From Rhodococcus oxybenzonivorans (lineage in GTDB: Bacteria; Actinomycetota; Actinomycetes; Mycobacteriales; Mycobacteriaceae): 64,000 bases of DNA. Positions within the stretch are counted from its first letter, which is position 1; every line of letters starts with the position of its first letter. Made by a program: the position numbers and the translations under genes. The notes under the pieces were generated by a model. The model saw nothing but the letters and a program-made list of their open reading frames with translations, was not told the DNA's origin and searched no databases. The stretch is from assembly GCF_003130705.1 (NCBI RefSeq), contig NZ_CP021354.1:6262001-6326000 (forward strand). Direction: 5' to 3'. This document shows positions 35,690 through 45,223 of this stretch, one piece after another.

Positions 35690-36915
35690 ATGAAGAACCT
35701 GCTCACCCGATTCGAAGAAAAGGCCCCCGAGATCGTCTTCGAGTGGCACGACACCGAGACGTCCGCCCGCGGATGGACAGTGATCAACTCGCTGCGTGGG
35801 GGCGCTGCCGGCGGTGGAACACGGATGCGGCGCGGCCTGGACCGCCGGGAAGTGGAGTCCCTGGCCAAGACCATGGAAGTGAAATTCACCGTCTCCGGGC
35901 CCGCCATCGGCGGCGCCAAGTCGGGCATCGACTTCGATCCGACGGACCCCCGCAAGGACGAGGTGTTGCGACGCTGGTTCAGGGCCGTCACCCCGCTGCT
36001 GAAGGCGTACTACGGCACCGGCGGCGACCTGAACGTGGACGAGATGGCCGAGGTCGTCCCGATCACCGAGAGCTACGGGCTCTGGCACCCGCAGGAAGGC
36101 GTCGTCAACGGACACTTCGCGGCCAGCGACCGGGAACGGGTGCAGCGGGTGGGGCAACTCCGGCTCGGTGTCGCGAAGGTGGTCGAGGATCCGCGCTTCA
36201 CCCCCGATCCGCAGGCCAAGTACACGGTGTCCGACTGATCACCGGCTGGGGCGTCGCGGAGTCGGTGCGCCACTACTACCGCGTCTACGGCGGTGAACTC
36301 ACCGGCAAGCGGGTGATCATGCAGGGCTGGGGCAACGTCGGGGCCACCGCCGCCTACTACCTGGCCCAGTCCGGCGCCCGCATCGTCGGAATCATCGACC
36401 GCAACGGCGGGGTGTCGAACACCGACGGCTACGACTTCGACCAGATCCGCGATCTGTTCCTCACCAGGTCGGGCAACGAGCTGAACGCTCCCGGCGCAGT
36501 GCCTTTCGCGGACATCAACGAGACGATCTGGAGCGTCGGTGCGGAGGTGTTCCTTCCTTGCGCGGCGTCCCGCCTGGTGACACGCCACCAGGTGGACCGG
36601 TTGATCGACGGCGGCCTCGAAGTGGTGGCGAGCGGGGCCAACGTGCCCTTCGCCGACGACGAGATCTTCTACGGCCCCACCTACGAGTACGCCGACAAGA
36701 GTGTGGCGGTGGTGCCCGACTTCATCGCCAACTGCGGCATGGCCCGAGCGTTCGCTTTGCTGATGGAGGGCGACATCGAGGTGTCCGACGACGCCATCTT
36801 CGGTGATGTGTCCACCACCGTGGCGACTGCCCTCGAGCGGTGCCACGCGCGATCACAGCAGCCGACCGGGATTGCCGGTACCGCCTTCGAGATCGCTCTC
36901 GATCAGCTCGTCTGA
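35690..36915 (+). pseudogene. Glu/Leu/Phe/Val dehydrogenase-type amino acid dehydrogenase, single-base frameshift
   Basis: The first frame reads GWTVINSLRGGAAGGGTRMRRGLDRREVESLA and SGPAIGGAKSGIDFDP (catalytic Lys), then GTGGDLNVDEMAEVVP and KYTVSD followed by a stop. One missing C at about 36235 would restore SDLITGWGVAESV. The second frame then gives the Rossmann domain (GKRVIMQGWGNVGATAAYYLAQSGARIVGIID) and normal C-terminus. Restored, it would have about 408 residues. The enzyme deaminates an amino acid, plausibly phenylalanine in this locus. The rest is intact, so either a recent mutation or a sequencing error. Confidence 0.85.
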
Positions 36916-36931
36916 CGTCCTGGGAGACCCC

Positions 36932-38377
36932 ATGAACACAGTTCACGACACAGTGGTGAAGACACCGCCTGCACCCACGAAAGACATTGTCACCCGCGGA
37001 CTTCAGCAGGCGATGAAGCCACGACAGCTGGTGATGATGAGCTTGGGCGGCGCGATCGGGGCCGGGTTGTTCGTCGGTTCCGGCGCCGGGATCGCCGTCG
37101 CCGGTCCGGCAGTGCTCGTGTCCTTCCTGATCGCCGGCTTTCTCGTCGTGTTGGTGATGCGCATGATGGGCGAAATGGTGGCAGCCGACCCCGACAGCGG
37201 CGCCTTCTCGGTCCACGCCGAGAAGGCGATGGGGCCGATCGCGGGGCGCACGATCGGCTGGCTCTACTGGGTGCAGGTGGTCATCGTGGTGGCCGCCGAG
37301 GCGACCGCTGCGGCGGCCATCACCGCGGCGTCGATACCGGCGGTGCCGCAATGGGCGGCGGCGCTCTTCTACATGAGTGTGCTGACCGCCGTGAACCTGG
37401 CGGGTGTCTCCCGATTCGGTGAGTTCGAATTCTGGTTCGCTGCACTGAAAATCGCGGCGATCGTCGGGTTCCTGGGCATCGGCTCCGCGATGATCTTCGG
37501 TTGGATTCCGAGCTTCGATGCTCCCGCGCTGGCCAACCTCACGGGTCACGGTGGATTCGCCCCCAACGGGGTCACCGGCATCGCTGCCGGACTACTCATC
37601 GTGGTGTTCGCGTTCGGCGGAACCGAAGTAATGGCCATCGCGGCCGCAGAGACGTCCGAGCCGCGCCGCAACGTGAGCCGGGCGGTGCGCTCCATCGTGT
37701 GGCGAATCCTGGTGTTCTACATCGGTTCCGTCCTCATCATGGTGACGGTACTGCCGTGGACTGCCGAGGAACTCTCCTCGGGCCCCTTCGTCGCGGTGCT
37801 GAACGCCGCGCACGTGCCCGGGGCCGGCGCGGTGATGACCGTCGTCGTGGTGATCGCTCTACTGTCCTCGCTCAACGCCATGCTGTTCAGTGGTTCACGG
37901 ATGATCTACTCGCTGTCCGAGCGCGGCGCCGCGGCCAGGATTTTCGGGCGGGTATCGAGCAACGGCGTACCCCGCCTCGCGGTGCTCGCGTCCGTGGCCT
38001 TCGGCTTTTTGACGGTGGTTCTCAACTACCTCGCACCCGATCGGGTACTTCCTCTGCTGCTCAACGCAGTCGGGTCGACGATTCTGGTGTTGTGGACATT
38101 CGTCACGGTGTCGCAGATCGTGTTACGCCGCCGCGCCGAGAAAGAAGGCCGCAACGATCTGCCGCTGAAGATGTGGGGTTTCCCGTATCTGTCCTACGTC
38201 GCTCTCGCCCTGCTCGCCGCCGTGGCGGTTCTGGCCCTGTTCGACGACGCAGCGCGGAACCAGCTCATCGCGACCCTCACCTTCACGTGCGCGATCACCC
38301 TGGCTTGCTGGGTCCTCGGACGTCGGCAGCGGAGGACGAGCAGCGACACTCGGTCGACCATCGAGCACGCCCATTGA
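36932..38377 (+). CDS. Amino acid permease, AAT/GABA-permease type of the APC superfamily
   Basis: A 481-residue protein with 12 predicted helices. The N-terminal RQLVMMSLGGAIGAGLFVGSGAGIAVAGPAV is the AAT-family signature of helix 1. FAFGGTEVMAIAAAETSEPRRNVSRAVRSI is helix 6 with its following loop. It imports amino acids by proton symport. The ATG at 36932 follows GGGAGA, 16 bp after the dehydrogenase stop, so the two are one operon. In this context an aromatic amino acid is the likely substrate, by inference. Confidence 0.92.
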   Translation: MNTVHDTVVKTPPAPTKDIVTRGLQQAMKPRQLVMMSLGGAIGAGLFVGSGAGIAVAGPAVLVSFLIAGFLVVLVMRMMGEMVAADPDSGAFSVHAEKAMGPIAGRTIGWLYWVQVVIVVAAEATAAAAITAASIPAVPQWAAALFYMSVLTAVNLAGVSRFGEFEFWFAALKIAAIVGFLGIGSAMIFGWIPSFDAPALANLTGHGGFAPNGVTGIAAGLLIVVFAFGGTEVMAIAAAETSEPRRNVSRAVRSIVWRILVFYIGSVLIMVTVLPWTAEELSSGPFVAVLNAAHVPGAGAVMTVVVVIALLSSLNAMLFSGSRMIYSLSERGAAARIFGRVSSNGVPRLAVLASVAFGFLTVVLNYLAPDRVLPLLLNAVGSTILVLWTFVTVSQIVLRRRAEKEGRNDLPLKMWGFPYLSYVALALLAAVAVLALFDDAARNQLIATLTFTCAITLACWVLGRRQRRTSSDTRSTIEHAH

Positions 38378-38427
38378 GAGGTCGACCTGCGGCCGGAGGA
38401 CCGAGGCCGGTCAAGCGACCGGCGAGA

Positions 38428-38916
38428 TCACCACGTCGACTGCGCCAGAACCGCGTCGAGGGCGGCGTAACTCTCGTTCATGCCACCTTCCATACCGGAT
38501 TGCAGCATGCCATCGCGCTCTTCGGGCGTGTGGAACTGGCTGACCACCGTCAGTTTTGTGCGACCGTCGCCCAGATCGGTGTAGGTGTTGTGGTCGACCG
38601 TAACGTGCCCGGGCATACCGTCCCATTCGAAGGTGTACACGAGGCGCTCCATGGGAATGATTTCACGGAACCGGCCCTCGAATCCATGGGTGTCTCCCTC
38701 GGAGTGTTCGACGAAACGCCAGTGGCCACCGCGCTCGAATTCCCAGCGCTCGATGTCGAGCCGATTTCCGCGGCCCCACCACTGTGCCAGCAGGTCGGGG
38801 GTGGTGAAAGCTGCCCACACCCGTTCGCGCGGGGCATTGAAAATGCGCTCGACGCGGATTTCGCGGTCCTCCGGGGTGGTGAGCGTCGCAGCCGTGGGGG
38901 GAGTGGAGGTGCTCAT
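38428..38916 (-). CDS. SRPBCC/AHSA1-family protein
   Basis: A 162-residue START-like protein of the activator-of-Hsp90-homologue family: REIRVERIFNAPRERVWAAFTTPDLLAQWWG at the start and a long C-terminal helix (MLQSGMEGGMNESYAALDAVLA). Such proteins bind hydrophobic ligands. The start overlaps the end of the upstream ArsR gene by four bases, a very common pair in actinomycetes, so they are co-expressed and the regulator probably controls both. Ligand unknown. Confidence 0.92.
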   Translation of the reverse strand: MSTSTPPTAATLTTPEDREIRVERIFNAPRERVWAAFTTPDLLAQWWGRGNRLDIERWEFERGGHWRFVEHSEGDTHGFEGRFREIIPMERLVYTFEWDGMPGHVTVDHNTYTDLGDGRTKLTVVSQFHTPEERDGMLQSGMEGGMNESYAALDAVLAQSTW

Positions 38917-39245
38917 GAGGTGCCTTCCGTTCGTGTGAGGAATTCATCCAGACGGTCCAGTCGGCTCTGGAGGGACGTTTGGTAGTCCCGTATCCAGGCC
39001 ACCTCGCGCTCGAGGGGATTTGCGCCGAGCATGCAGTACCGCACCCGCCCGCGCTTTTCCGTCACGACCATTCCCGCAACCTCGAGCAGGTGCACGTGCT
39101 TCTTGATGCCGGTAAGGGTCATCTCGAAGTGCTCTGCCAAATCGCTGATCGTGCTGGCGCCCCTGCCGAGCCTCTGCAGAATTCCGCGTCGCGTGGGGTC
39201 GGCCAGTGCGGCGAACGAAGTGTCGAGAGCTGAATGCTGAACCAT
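38913..39245 (-). CDS. ArsR-family transcriptional regulator
   Basis: A 110-residue winged-helix protein: FAALADPTRRGILQRLGRGASTISDLAEHFEMTLTGIKKHVHLLEVAGMVVTEKRGRVRYCML. No metal-binding Cys pair (ELCVCDL) is seen, so it is unlikely to be a metal sensor. The partner gene is the overlapping SRPBCC protein, the usual arrangement for the ArsR-AHSA1 pair. It probably represses its own operon. Confidence 0.93.
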   Translation of the reverse strand: MVQHSALDTSFAALADPTRRGILQRLGRGASTISDLAEHFEMTLTGIKKHVHLLEVAGMVVTEKRGRVRYCMLGANPLEREVAWIRDYQTSLQSRLDRLDEFLTRTEGTS

Positions 39246-39429
39246 CTAGTTCAGTGTTTCACTCGCTGGGGGTGCCGTCAACCCCCCGGCCTGCGCGCAG
39301 CTCGGGTCACGGCGTCTCGGAGCCGATACGGATGGATAACGAATCCGGTTGCCCCGCCCGCCCTACCGAAGCCGCCGACCCTCGCCGGTTAGCGTGTACC
39401 TCGGGGCGGGAGAAGAAAAGGGGACGCGC

Positions 39430-40725
39430 ATGGCCGGGTCGGAGGCAGGCGACCGTGTTCCCTTACCTCGCAGCCTGACACTCGTGATCGGGTTGGTGGT
39501 GAGCGCAACTGTGGCCGCCGCCTTGGTGCTCGGCCCCATCGATCCGTGGACCCCGGACATCGGGTTGTTCGCCGGGGGCGCCGACCTCCACGTGTACCGG
39601 GACGGTGGGTGGCGGGTGCAGCACGACCTGCCGCTCTACGGTGGCCCCGTCGTACTCGGATTGCTGTACACCTACACCCCGTTCTCGGCACTCGCCTTCG
39701 TCCCGCTCGAGCGGATCCCCGGCGCCTACGTCGACAACCTGTGGATGGCACTGAATCTGTTCGTGCTCGCCGCGTGCATCGTGCTGTGCTGCCGCATCCT
39801 CGGCTACCGGATCACCCCCTACCTGCTGCTCGTCACGGCTCTGGGGACCCTCACGTGCACTTTCCTCGAGCCGGTACGGACAACCCTGTTCTACGGCCAG
39901 ATCAATCTGGTGCTGATGCTGCTAGTGCTGTGGGATTTCTCCCGGCCGAATTCCAGCCGGCTGCGGGGAATGGGGACGGGGATCGGCGCCGGAATCAAGC
40001 TGACTCCTGCGTATTTCGTGCTGGTGTTCCTGGCCTTGCGCCAGTGGCGTACGGCTGCCGTCGCCATATCGGCCTTCCTCGCGACGGTGGGTGTGGCCTG
40101 GGCGGTAATCCCCGGTGATTCGCGGCAGTATTGGACCGGCACGTTCTTCGACTCGACCCGCATCGCCGACAACAGACATCCGTCGAACCAGTCTCTGCGT
40201 GGCACCCTGGCCCGGCTGACCGACGGACAGGCGCCGCTGTGGGTGTGGTTCGTCCTGGCCGCGACCGTCACCGTTGTCAGCATTCTGGTGTCGGTGCGGT
40301 TGTACGAGCGCGGCGAGCACCTCCTCGCGGTTGCCCTCAGCGGCCTCACCATGGCCGTGGTGTCGCCGTATTCCTGGAGTCATCACTGGGTGTGGTTGAT
40401 TCCCCTGCTCGTCTGGTTGGTGCACCGCGCGCTGACCGTGAGCCGGCTCTGGTGGTGCGCCGTGGCTGGATTGTTCGCCGCGACCGCGGCGTGGCCGTAC
40501 TGGTGGAGCACGGACTTCATCGTGATCGGCCTGTTCCTGTACCCGCCCTCGTGGCCCGTCGCCCCGGTATTGCAGAACATCTACCTCGTCGTCTACGTCC
40601 CGGTCCTTGTCGCGTCGGCCGTTTTCGCCGGCAGAACGCGACCCCCCGCCCTGGCCACGGTGCCGTCCGAGCCCGTCGATCCGGTGCTCGAGGATCCCCC
40701 GCACCTGCCGTTGCGGAGCGCCTGA
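39430..40725 (+). CDS. Polyprenol-phosphate-mannose-dependent mannosyltransferase-like protein (GT87, DUF2029)
   Basis: A 431-residue integral membrane protein with about 10 helices. The first external loop contains ADLHVYRDGGWRVQHDLPLYG, with the acidic residue typical of GT-C enzymes. YGQINLVLMLLVLWD and GIGAGIKLTPAYFVLVFLALRQWR are conserved in GT87. Mycobacterial relatives (PimE and its paralogues) add mannose to lipoglycans from a polyprenol donor on the outer face of the membrane. The ATG at 39430 has AAGGGG upstream; a longer frame is not supported. Acceptor unknown. Confidence 0.85.
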   Translation: MAGSEAGDRVPLPRSLTLVIGLVVSATVAAALVLGPIDPWTPDIGLFAGGADLHVYRDGGWRVQHDLPLYGGPVVLGLLYTYTPFSALAFVPLERIPGAYVDNLWMALNLFVLAACIVLCCRILGYRITPYLLLVTALGTLTCTFLEPVRTTLFYGQINLVLMLLVLWDFSRPNSSRLRGMGTGIGAGIKLTPAYFVLVFLALRQWRTAAVAISAFLATVGVAWAVIPGDSRQYWTGTFFDSTRIADNRHPSNQSLRGTLARLTDGQAPLWVWFVLAATVTVVSILVSVRLYERGEHLLAVALSGLTMAVVSPYSWSHHWVWLIPLLVWLVHRALTVSRLWWCAVAGLFAATAAWPYWWSTDFIVIGLFLYPPSWPVAPVLQNIYLVVYVPVLVASAVFAGRTRPPALATVPSEPVDPVLEDPPHLPLRSA

Positions 40726-40816
40726 CCGGCTTTCGCCACCGGCCGGACTCGACCGGAATATCCTGAGAGTAGTCACGTTGCCGTGGCTCCCCGCCCCGTG
40801 TCCCGAATCGAACACC

Positions 40817-43120
40817 ATGAACGATCGCCCGCCGAGTGACGTGACGGTCGCGACCGGCCCACCCACCGAACTGGGACCGGACACGGCCGTCGCGTCTTCG
40901 CCCGTCACTGCGTCGGACAGCGGATTCGTCGTGGACAGTGGCGTCGAACAACTGGTCGCCGACTGGGAGTCGTCCGGTTCCCCGGCTGCCCTCAGCGAAT
41001 ATCTTCCCGATACGGCAGCCATTCGACGGGCAGCACTGGTCGAACTGATCAAGGTGGATCTCGAATACCGCTGGCTGCGCTCGGGGCAGCCGAAACGGCT
41101 CGCCGACTATTGCCTCGAATTTCCCGAACTCCTGGCCGAACCGCTGCCGGCAGGTCTCCTCTACGAGGAATTCCGGGTCCGACGCGACAGCGGCGACAAG
41201 GTGGAGGCCGACGACTATTTGAAGACGTACCCCACTCAGGCGAACCGCTTCGAGGGCCTACTCACACTGGATTCGCATCGGCAGCCGCGCACGTCGGAGC
41301 CGACGGTGGGCGACGCATTCGATGTCGGAGCCCGGCTCGAGGATTTCGAACTCGTCCGGGAGCTGGGCCGGGGAGCGTTCGCGCGGGTATTCCTCGCCCG
41401 GCAACACTCGATGCAACGATGGGTAGCACTCAAGATCTCGCGCAACGTCGGCACCGAGCCGCAGACGATGGCCCAACTCGACCATCCGTACATCGTGCGC
41501 GTTTTCGATCAGCGACTCTTGGAAGAGCGCCAACTCCGGTTGCTCTTCATGGAGTACGTCCCGGGCGGCACCTTGCTGGACGTCGTCCGGTTGGTGCGCG
41601 CCACACCCCCCGACAAACGCTCAGGGCAACTTCTCCTCGATTCGATCGACCGTGTCCTCGACGAGAAAGGAGAGATGCGGCCCGAAGATTCCAGCGTGCG
41701 CAGCGAGATCGCCGCCCTGTCCTGGCCTGAGACCGTCGCCTGGATCGGATTACGCCTCGCCGACGCCCTCGAATACGCGTGCAAACACGGAGTGCTGCAC
41801 CGAGACATCAAACCGGCAAATGTCCTGCTCGGTGTCGAGGGCGTGCCCAAACTGGCCGACTTCAATGTAAGTTCCAGCGACAATGTGGCAACGCCCGGCG
41901 CTGCCGGATTCGTCGGCGGTTCGGTGGCATACATGTCACCCGAACAGCTAGAGGCCTGCGACCCCGATGCGGCACGAACCGCTGGTGATCTCGACACCCG
42001 GAGCGACATCTACGCACTGGGCGTCCTGCTGTGGGAACTACTGACCGGAAGCAGGCCGTTCTCCGACGGCGAGGCGGGAGAGGCGACGCCGTCACCGCAC
42101 GTGCTCCTCGAATCGCGACGCCGTGGTGTGGACCTCGAACAGAACCCGTTGCCCGACGGTTGTCCGGCGGCGCTGCGCCGCGTCCTGGTGAAGTCACTGG
42201 CACCCGACCGGGAGGATCGGTGGTCGAGTGGACGCAAGCTCGCCCGCCAGTTCGCGCTGTGCCTCGACCCGCACGCACGCGATCTCGTCGACCCGACGCC
42301 GGGAAGCCGGCGCGCGACGATGTGGCGCTATGCCCCGGCCATCGGGCTCGCGGCGATCGGAATCCCGAACCTGCTGGCGGCGGGGTACAACTACTACTAC
42401 AACAAGGTCCTGATCATCTCCGCGCTTCCCGCGGAGGCACAGGAGAATCTCGAGCAGGTCCACCTGATCATCGGCGGTGTCGCCTTTCCGCTCGGCGCGG
42501 TTCTCATCCTCTACTGGTGTCGGCTGTCGATCACGGTGCCGCGTGGTCTCAGCCAGGGCCGCACCTACAGTTCCGGCATTCTCGGCAAAGCCCGCGCCGC
42601 CACGCTGACCCTCGGCCATCGTGCCGTCGTAGTCAGCTTCGCGTTGTGGCTGGTGGCCGGGGTCGCCTACCCGATCGCCCTGCAGATCACCGCCGGCGGC
42701 ATACCGCTCCGCGCCTACACGCAAGTGTTGGCCTCACTTGCGGTGTGCGGCGCAGTGGCGGTGGCGTACCCGTTCTTCATCCTCACGTTCTACGCCGTCC
42801 GATGCTTGTTGCCGATCCTCCTGTCGCACGGCGAGTTGCGCAGCTCCGACTGCCGCGGCATCCGAAGCCTCGCCCGCAGCATGCCGCGCTACCTCGCGGT
42901 CGCGGCGGCGGTGCCGTTGATCGGAGTCGCCGGACTCAGTTTCGTCGGCGGCGATCCCAGCGACGCCGTCAATGCGACGGTTCGAGCATTGTGCTTGGGC
43001 GGAATCTTCGCGTTCATCGGCGTGTACCAGCTGTTCCGCCGGATCGAGAGCGATCTGCGGGCGCTGGAGCGAGTCGTTCGGATAGAGGTGCCCGGTGCAC
43101 CTGCCGGGCGGCGTCGGTAG
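40817..43120 (+). CDS. Membrane serine/threonine protein kinase of planctomycete-like architecture
   Basis: A 767-residue protein. Residues 45-150 form an N-terminal domain (LSEYLPDTAAIRRAALVELIKVDLEYRW, ADYCLEFPELL, ADDYLKTYPTQANRFEGLL) typical of large planctomycete kinases. The kinase domain runs from about 178: GRGAFARVFLARQ, VALK206, HRDIKPAN (328-335), then DFN (348-350) instead of DFG and YMSPEQLE. The C-terminal third has several membrane segments (MWRYAPAIGLAAIGIPNLLAAGYNYYY onward). PASTA or other sensor repeats are absent. It is not among the conserved Pkn kinases of this order. Start: ATG at 40817, without a strong ribosome site. It is followed by a convincing terminator hairpin. 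Confidence 0.88.
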   Translation: MNDRPPSDVTVATGPPTELGPDTAVASSPVTASDSGFVVDSGVEQLVADWESSGSPAALSEYLPDTAAIRRAALVELIKVDLEYRWLRSGQPKRLADYCLEFPELLAEPLPAGLLYEEFRVRRDSGDKVEADDYLKTYPTQANRFEGLLTLDSHRQPRTSEPTVGDAFDVGARLEDFELVRELGRGAFARVFLARQHSMQRWVALKISRNVGTEPQTMAQLDHPYIVRVFDQRLLEERQLRLLFMEYVPGGTLLDVVRLVRATPPDKRSGQLLLDSIDRVLDEKGEMRPEDSSVRSEIAALSWPETVAWIGLRLADALEYACKHGVLHRDIKPANVLLGVEGVPKLADFNVSSSDNVATPGAAGFVGGSVAYMSPEQLEACDPDAARTAGDLDTRSDIYALGVLLWELLTGSRPFSDGEAGEATPSPHVLLESRRRGVDLEQNPLPDGCPAALRRVLVKSLAPDREDRWSSGRKLARQFALCLDPHARDLVDPTPGSRRATMWRYAPAIGLAAIGIPNLLAAGYNYYYNKVLIISALPAEAQENLEQVHLIIGGVAFPLGAVLILYWCRLSITVPRGLSQGRTYSSGILGKARAATLTLGHRAVVVSFALWLVAGVAYPIALQITAGGIPLRAYTQVLASLAVCGAVAVAYPFFILTFYAVRCLLPILLSHGELRSSDCRGIRSLARSMPRYLAVAAAVPLIGVAGLSFVGGDPSDAVNATVRALCLGGIFAFIGVYQLFRRIESDLRALERVVRIEVPGAPAGRRR

Positions 43121-43168
43121 TCGTTCGACGTGCGGCTGCGGTTGCGGCTGCGGCTGCGGCAAGGAGAA

Positions 43169-43213
43169 AGCCCCTGGCGCTGCCGGGTCGGGGTCCGACA
43201 GCGCCACGGGGCT
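43169..43213. terminator. Hairpin terminator between convergent kinase and TetR genes
   Basis: AGCCCCTGGCGCTG at 43169-43182 pairs with CAGCGCCACGGGGCT at 43199-43213 with one bulged base, giving a stem of 14 pairs and a 16-base loop. It sits between convergent genes and can serve both. No strong T run follows, as is common in actinomycetes. Confidence 0.75.
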
Positions 43214-43245
43214 CAACTGGTATTTCTCTCGAGGGCCCCTTTGTG

Positions 43246-43869
43246 TTACAGCCCGCCGAGTTTTCCGCCTGCCAGGCCGCCCATCGTCATGTCGTACAAC
43301 ACCGCCGCCAGCTCGTTGCGGCGCTCCCGGAGGTCTCGGCGCAGGTACTCGACGCTCACCGCTCGGTAGCTGACCGTGAGAACCAGCAGCAGCGATTCGA
43401 GATCCACGCCGGGAGCAATCGCCGACGGATTGAGCGTGACGTACGTGCGCAGCAGGTCCCGGCAGCGCTCCTCGAGGCGTGCCGAACGGTGCGTCAGTCC
43501 GAGGTGCGGAGCGTCGTTGAGCAGAGGCGCGAGTATCCCGCGATAGCGGTCCAGCACGGCCAGGAGTTGCCCTTGGAGAGCGGGATCTCGCAGGAAGGTG
43601 CCCTGCCCGACGGATCGGTCGAGGTGCTCCCCGAAGGTGCGCGTCGTCTCGTCGAGAATTCCGTCGAGGAGAACCTCGATGATCTCGTCCTTGTTGGCGA
43701 AGTATTGGTATACCGAGCCCTTCGAGATACCGGCCGCCTCTGCGATGGCGCCGGTGCTGCACCCGGCGTAACCCTTGGCTTCCAAAACCTGACCAGTGGC
43801 CGACAAGATGCGTGCCACCGTCGCCTGTGAACGCTGCTGGGAAGGACCTTTCCGCTGGCCAGTGCCCAT
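43246..43869 (-). CDS. TetR-family transcriptional regulator
   Basis: A 207-residue regulator with a standard HTH: ILSATGQVLEAKGYAGCSTGAIAEAAGISKGSVYQYFANKDEI, followed by a ligand domain of TetR C-terminal type with PHLGLTHRSARLEERCRDLL. It is divergent from the MpaB-type oxygenase gene at 43997, with about 130 bp between, which is the likely target. Ligand unknown. Confidence 0.92.
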   Translation of the reverse strand: MGTGQRKGPSQQRSQATVARILSATGQVLEAKGYAGCSTGAIAEAAGISKGSVYQYFANKDEIIEVLLDGILDETTRTFGEHLDRSVGQGTFLRDPALQGQLLAVLDRYRGILAPLLNDAPHLGLTHRSARLEERCRDLLRTYVTLNPSAIAPGVDLESLLLVLTVSYRAVSVEYLRRDLRERRNELAAVLYDMTMGGLAGGKLGGL

Positions 43870-43996
43870 TGCCTAAACCGGTCCCTTCTGCGCCTCAATG
43901 CGACTTGTACCCGTCCAATTTGGTGGTGTGCACTGTAACTCAGCAGCCGTCAGGGCTGGTCGGAAGTACTACGCGCCCCGAATCGAGTTCATCGAC

Positions 43997-45223
43997 ATGA
44001 CAGGAATGCAGACCCGGGAATCCGTGTCCGAGTTCGTCCCGCCCCGCCGATTCGCCCGTGATGTCGAGTGGGGTCGCCGGTCGATGCGGGCACTGTCACT
44101 GCTCACCCACGGAGATACGACACCGACTCCCGTCGAGGTGGACCGTCACGCCCGGGCGGTGGCAAGTCAGGACGAGCTCGGTGCGGCGCTCGCGCAGGCC
44201 ATCCTCGTCGACAAGACGGTGACGATGGCGCAGTTCACCACCGCTCTGTCCCGCGGAATCACCAACGTGGAGGACCCCGCGGCGCCCCTCACCGCCTTCT
44301 TCGACTCGGTGGATCACCGGCCCTCTTGGGTGGACGACGCACGACTCGAGCGAGGAGCCGCCGTCTGCCTCCGTAGCGGCATGACAGGGCTCGATCTTCT
44401 CGCCACGGGCTCGTTGATGAACGGGTACCGGAGTTCGGCGACCACCCGACAGCTCGTGTCCACAGGCAGGCTCGTCGGCGATCAAGCGGGTGCGCGTGTC
44501 GCCGAAACGGTCCGGTGGTGGTACGAGTGCGTCCTCCCCGGCGGGATGGACCGCGACCGGCAGGGCTGGCAGCTGTCAGTGCACGTCCGGTTGATGCATG
44601 CGTTCGTCAACCACAGCTTGCTGCGGGACGAGGACTGGGATGTCGCCGAATTGGGCATGCCGATCAATCAGTCGGATCAGGCCGGCACCCTCGCGCTCTT
44701 CTCGACGACCTTCCTCATCGGCCTGCGGTCGCTCGGCGTGTGGGTCTCCGCAGACGAGGGCCGCGACGTCATGCACCTGTGGCGGTACATCGGGTGGCTG
44801 ATGGGCATCGACGACCACTGGCTGGTCGACGACGAAAACAGCGGGCGGCGGAACATGTGCCAGATCGGGATGTTCGCGCCCGGGCCGGACGACAACTCGC
44901 GGATTCTGGCAGACGCACTACAGAGGTCCTGGGCCAAATTCTCCTACGACCGTGCGCAATCGTTGCGACGCCGAATCAACCGGCAGCGCCTCCTCAGCAT
45001 CCAGCGCCTGTTCTCCGGCAAGGCCGGGATGCGGGAGCTGGGACTGCCAGCCACACTGGCCTGGTATGTACCGTTGGCTCTCGTCGGAAACGGTGCGCTG
45101 CACGGTGCGGCGAGACTGAGCCCGGCGGTCCGGCAGCGGGTGAGCCGGCGCTCACGGCGGCGAGTGGAGAATTGGCTCGCCGACAACGAACCGAAGCGTG
45201 GGCCGGGTCAGCGCCGTTCGTAG
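43997..45223 (+). CDS. MpaB-like (DUF2236) oxygenase-family protein
   Basis: A 408-residue protein of the DUF2236 family, which includes the haem-containing latex-clearing protein (Lcp) and fungal MpaB. Conserved parts are RWWYECVLPGGMDRDRQGWQLSVHVRLMHAFVNHSLL, with Arg and two His residues near the predicted haem site, MPINQSDQAGTLALFSTTFLIGLRSLGV and DVMHLWRYIGWLMGIDD. Lcp cleaves polyisoprene oxidatively, but this protein lacks a visible signal peptide. The ATG at 43997 is my choice; the frame opens at 43898. Divergent from a TetR gene, likely its repressor. Confidence 0.82.
   Translation: MTGMQTRESVSEFVPPRRFARDVEWGRRSMRALSLLTHGDTTPTPVEVDRHARAVASQDELGAALAQAILVDKTVTMAQFTTALSRGITNVEDPAAPLTAFFDSVDHRPSWVDDARLERGAAVCLRSGMTGLDLLATGSLMNGYRSSATTRQLVSTGRLVGDQAGARVAETVRWWYECVLPGGMDRDRQGWQLSVHVRLMHAFVNHSLLRDEDWDVAELGMPINQSDQAGTLALFSTTFLIGLRSLGVWVSADEGRDVMHLWRYIGWLMGIDDHWLVDDENSGRRNMCQIGMFAPGPDDNSRILADALQRSWAKFSYDRAQSLRRRINRQRLLSIQRLFSGKAGMRELGLPATLAWYVPLALVGNGALHGAARLSPAVRQRVSRRSRRRVENWLADNEPKRGPGQRRS

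Noticed and set aside
43128..43162. GCGGCTGCGGTT microrepeat just after the kinase stop
   Set aside because: Short low-complexity run of about 30 bases; no coding or structural meaning beyond the adjacent terminator.
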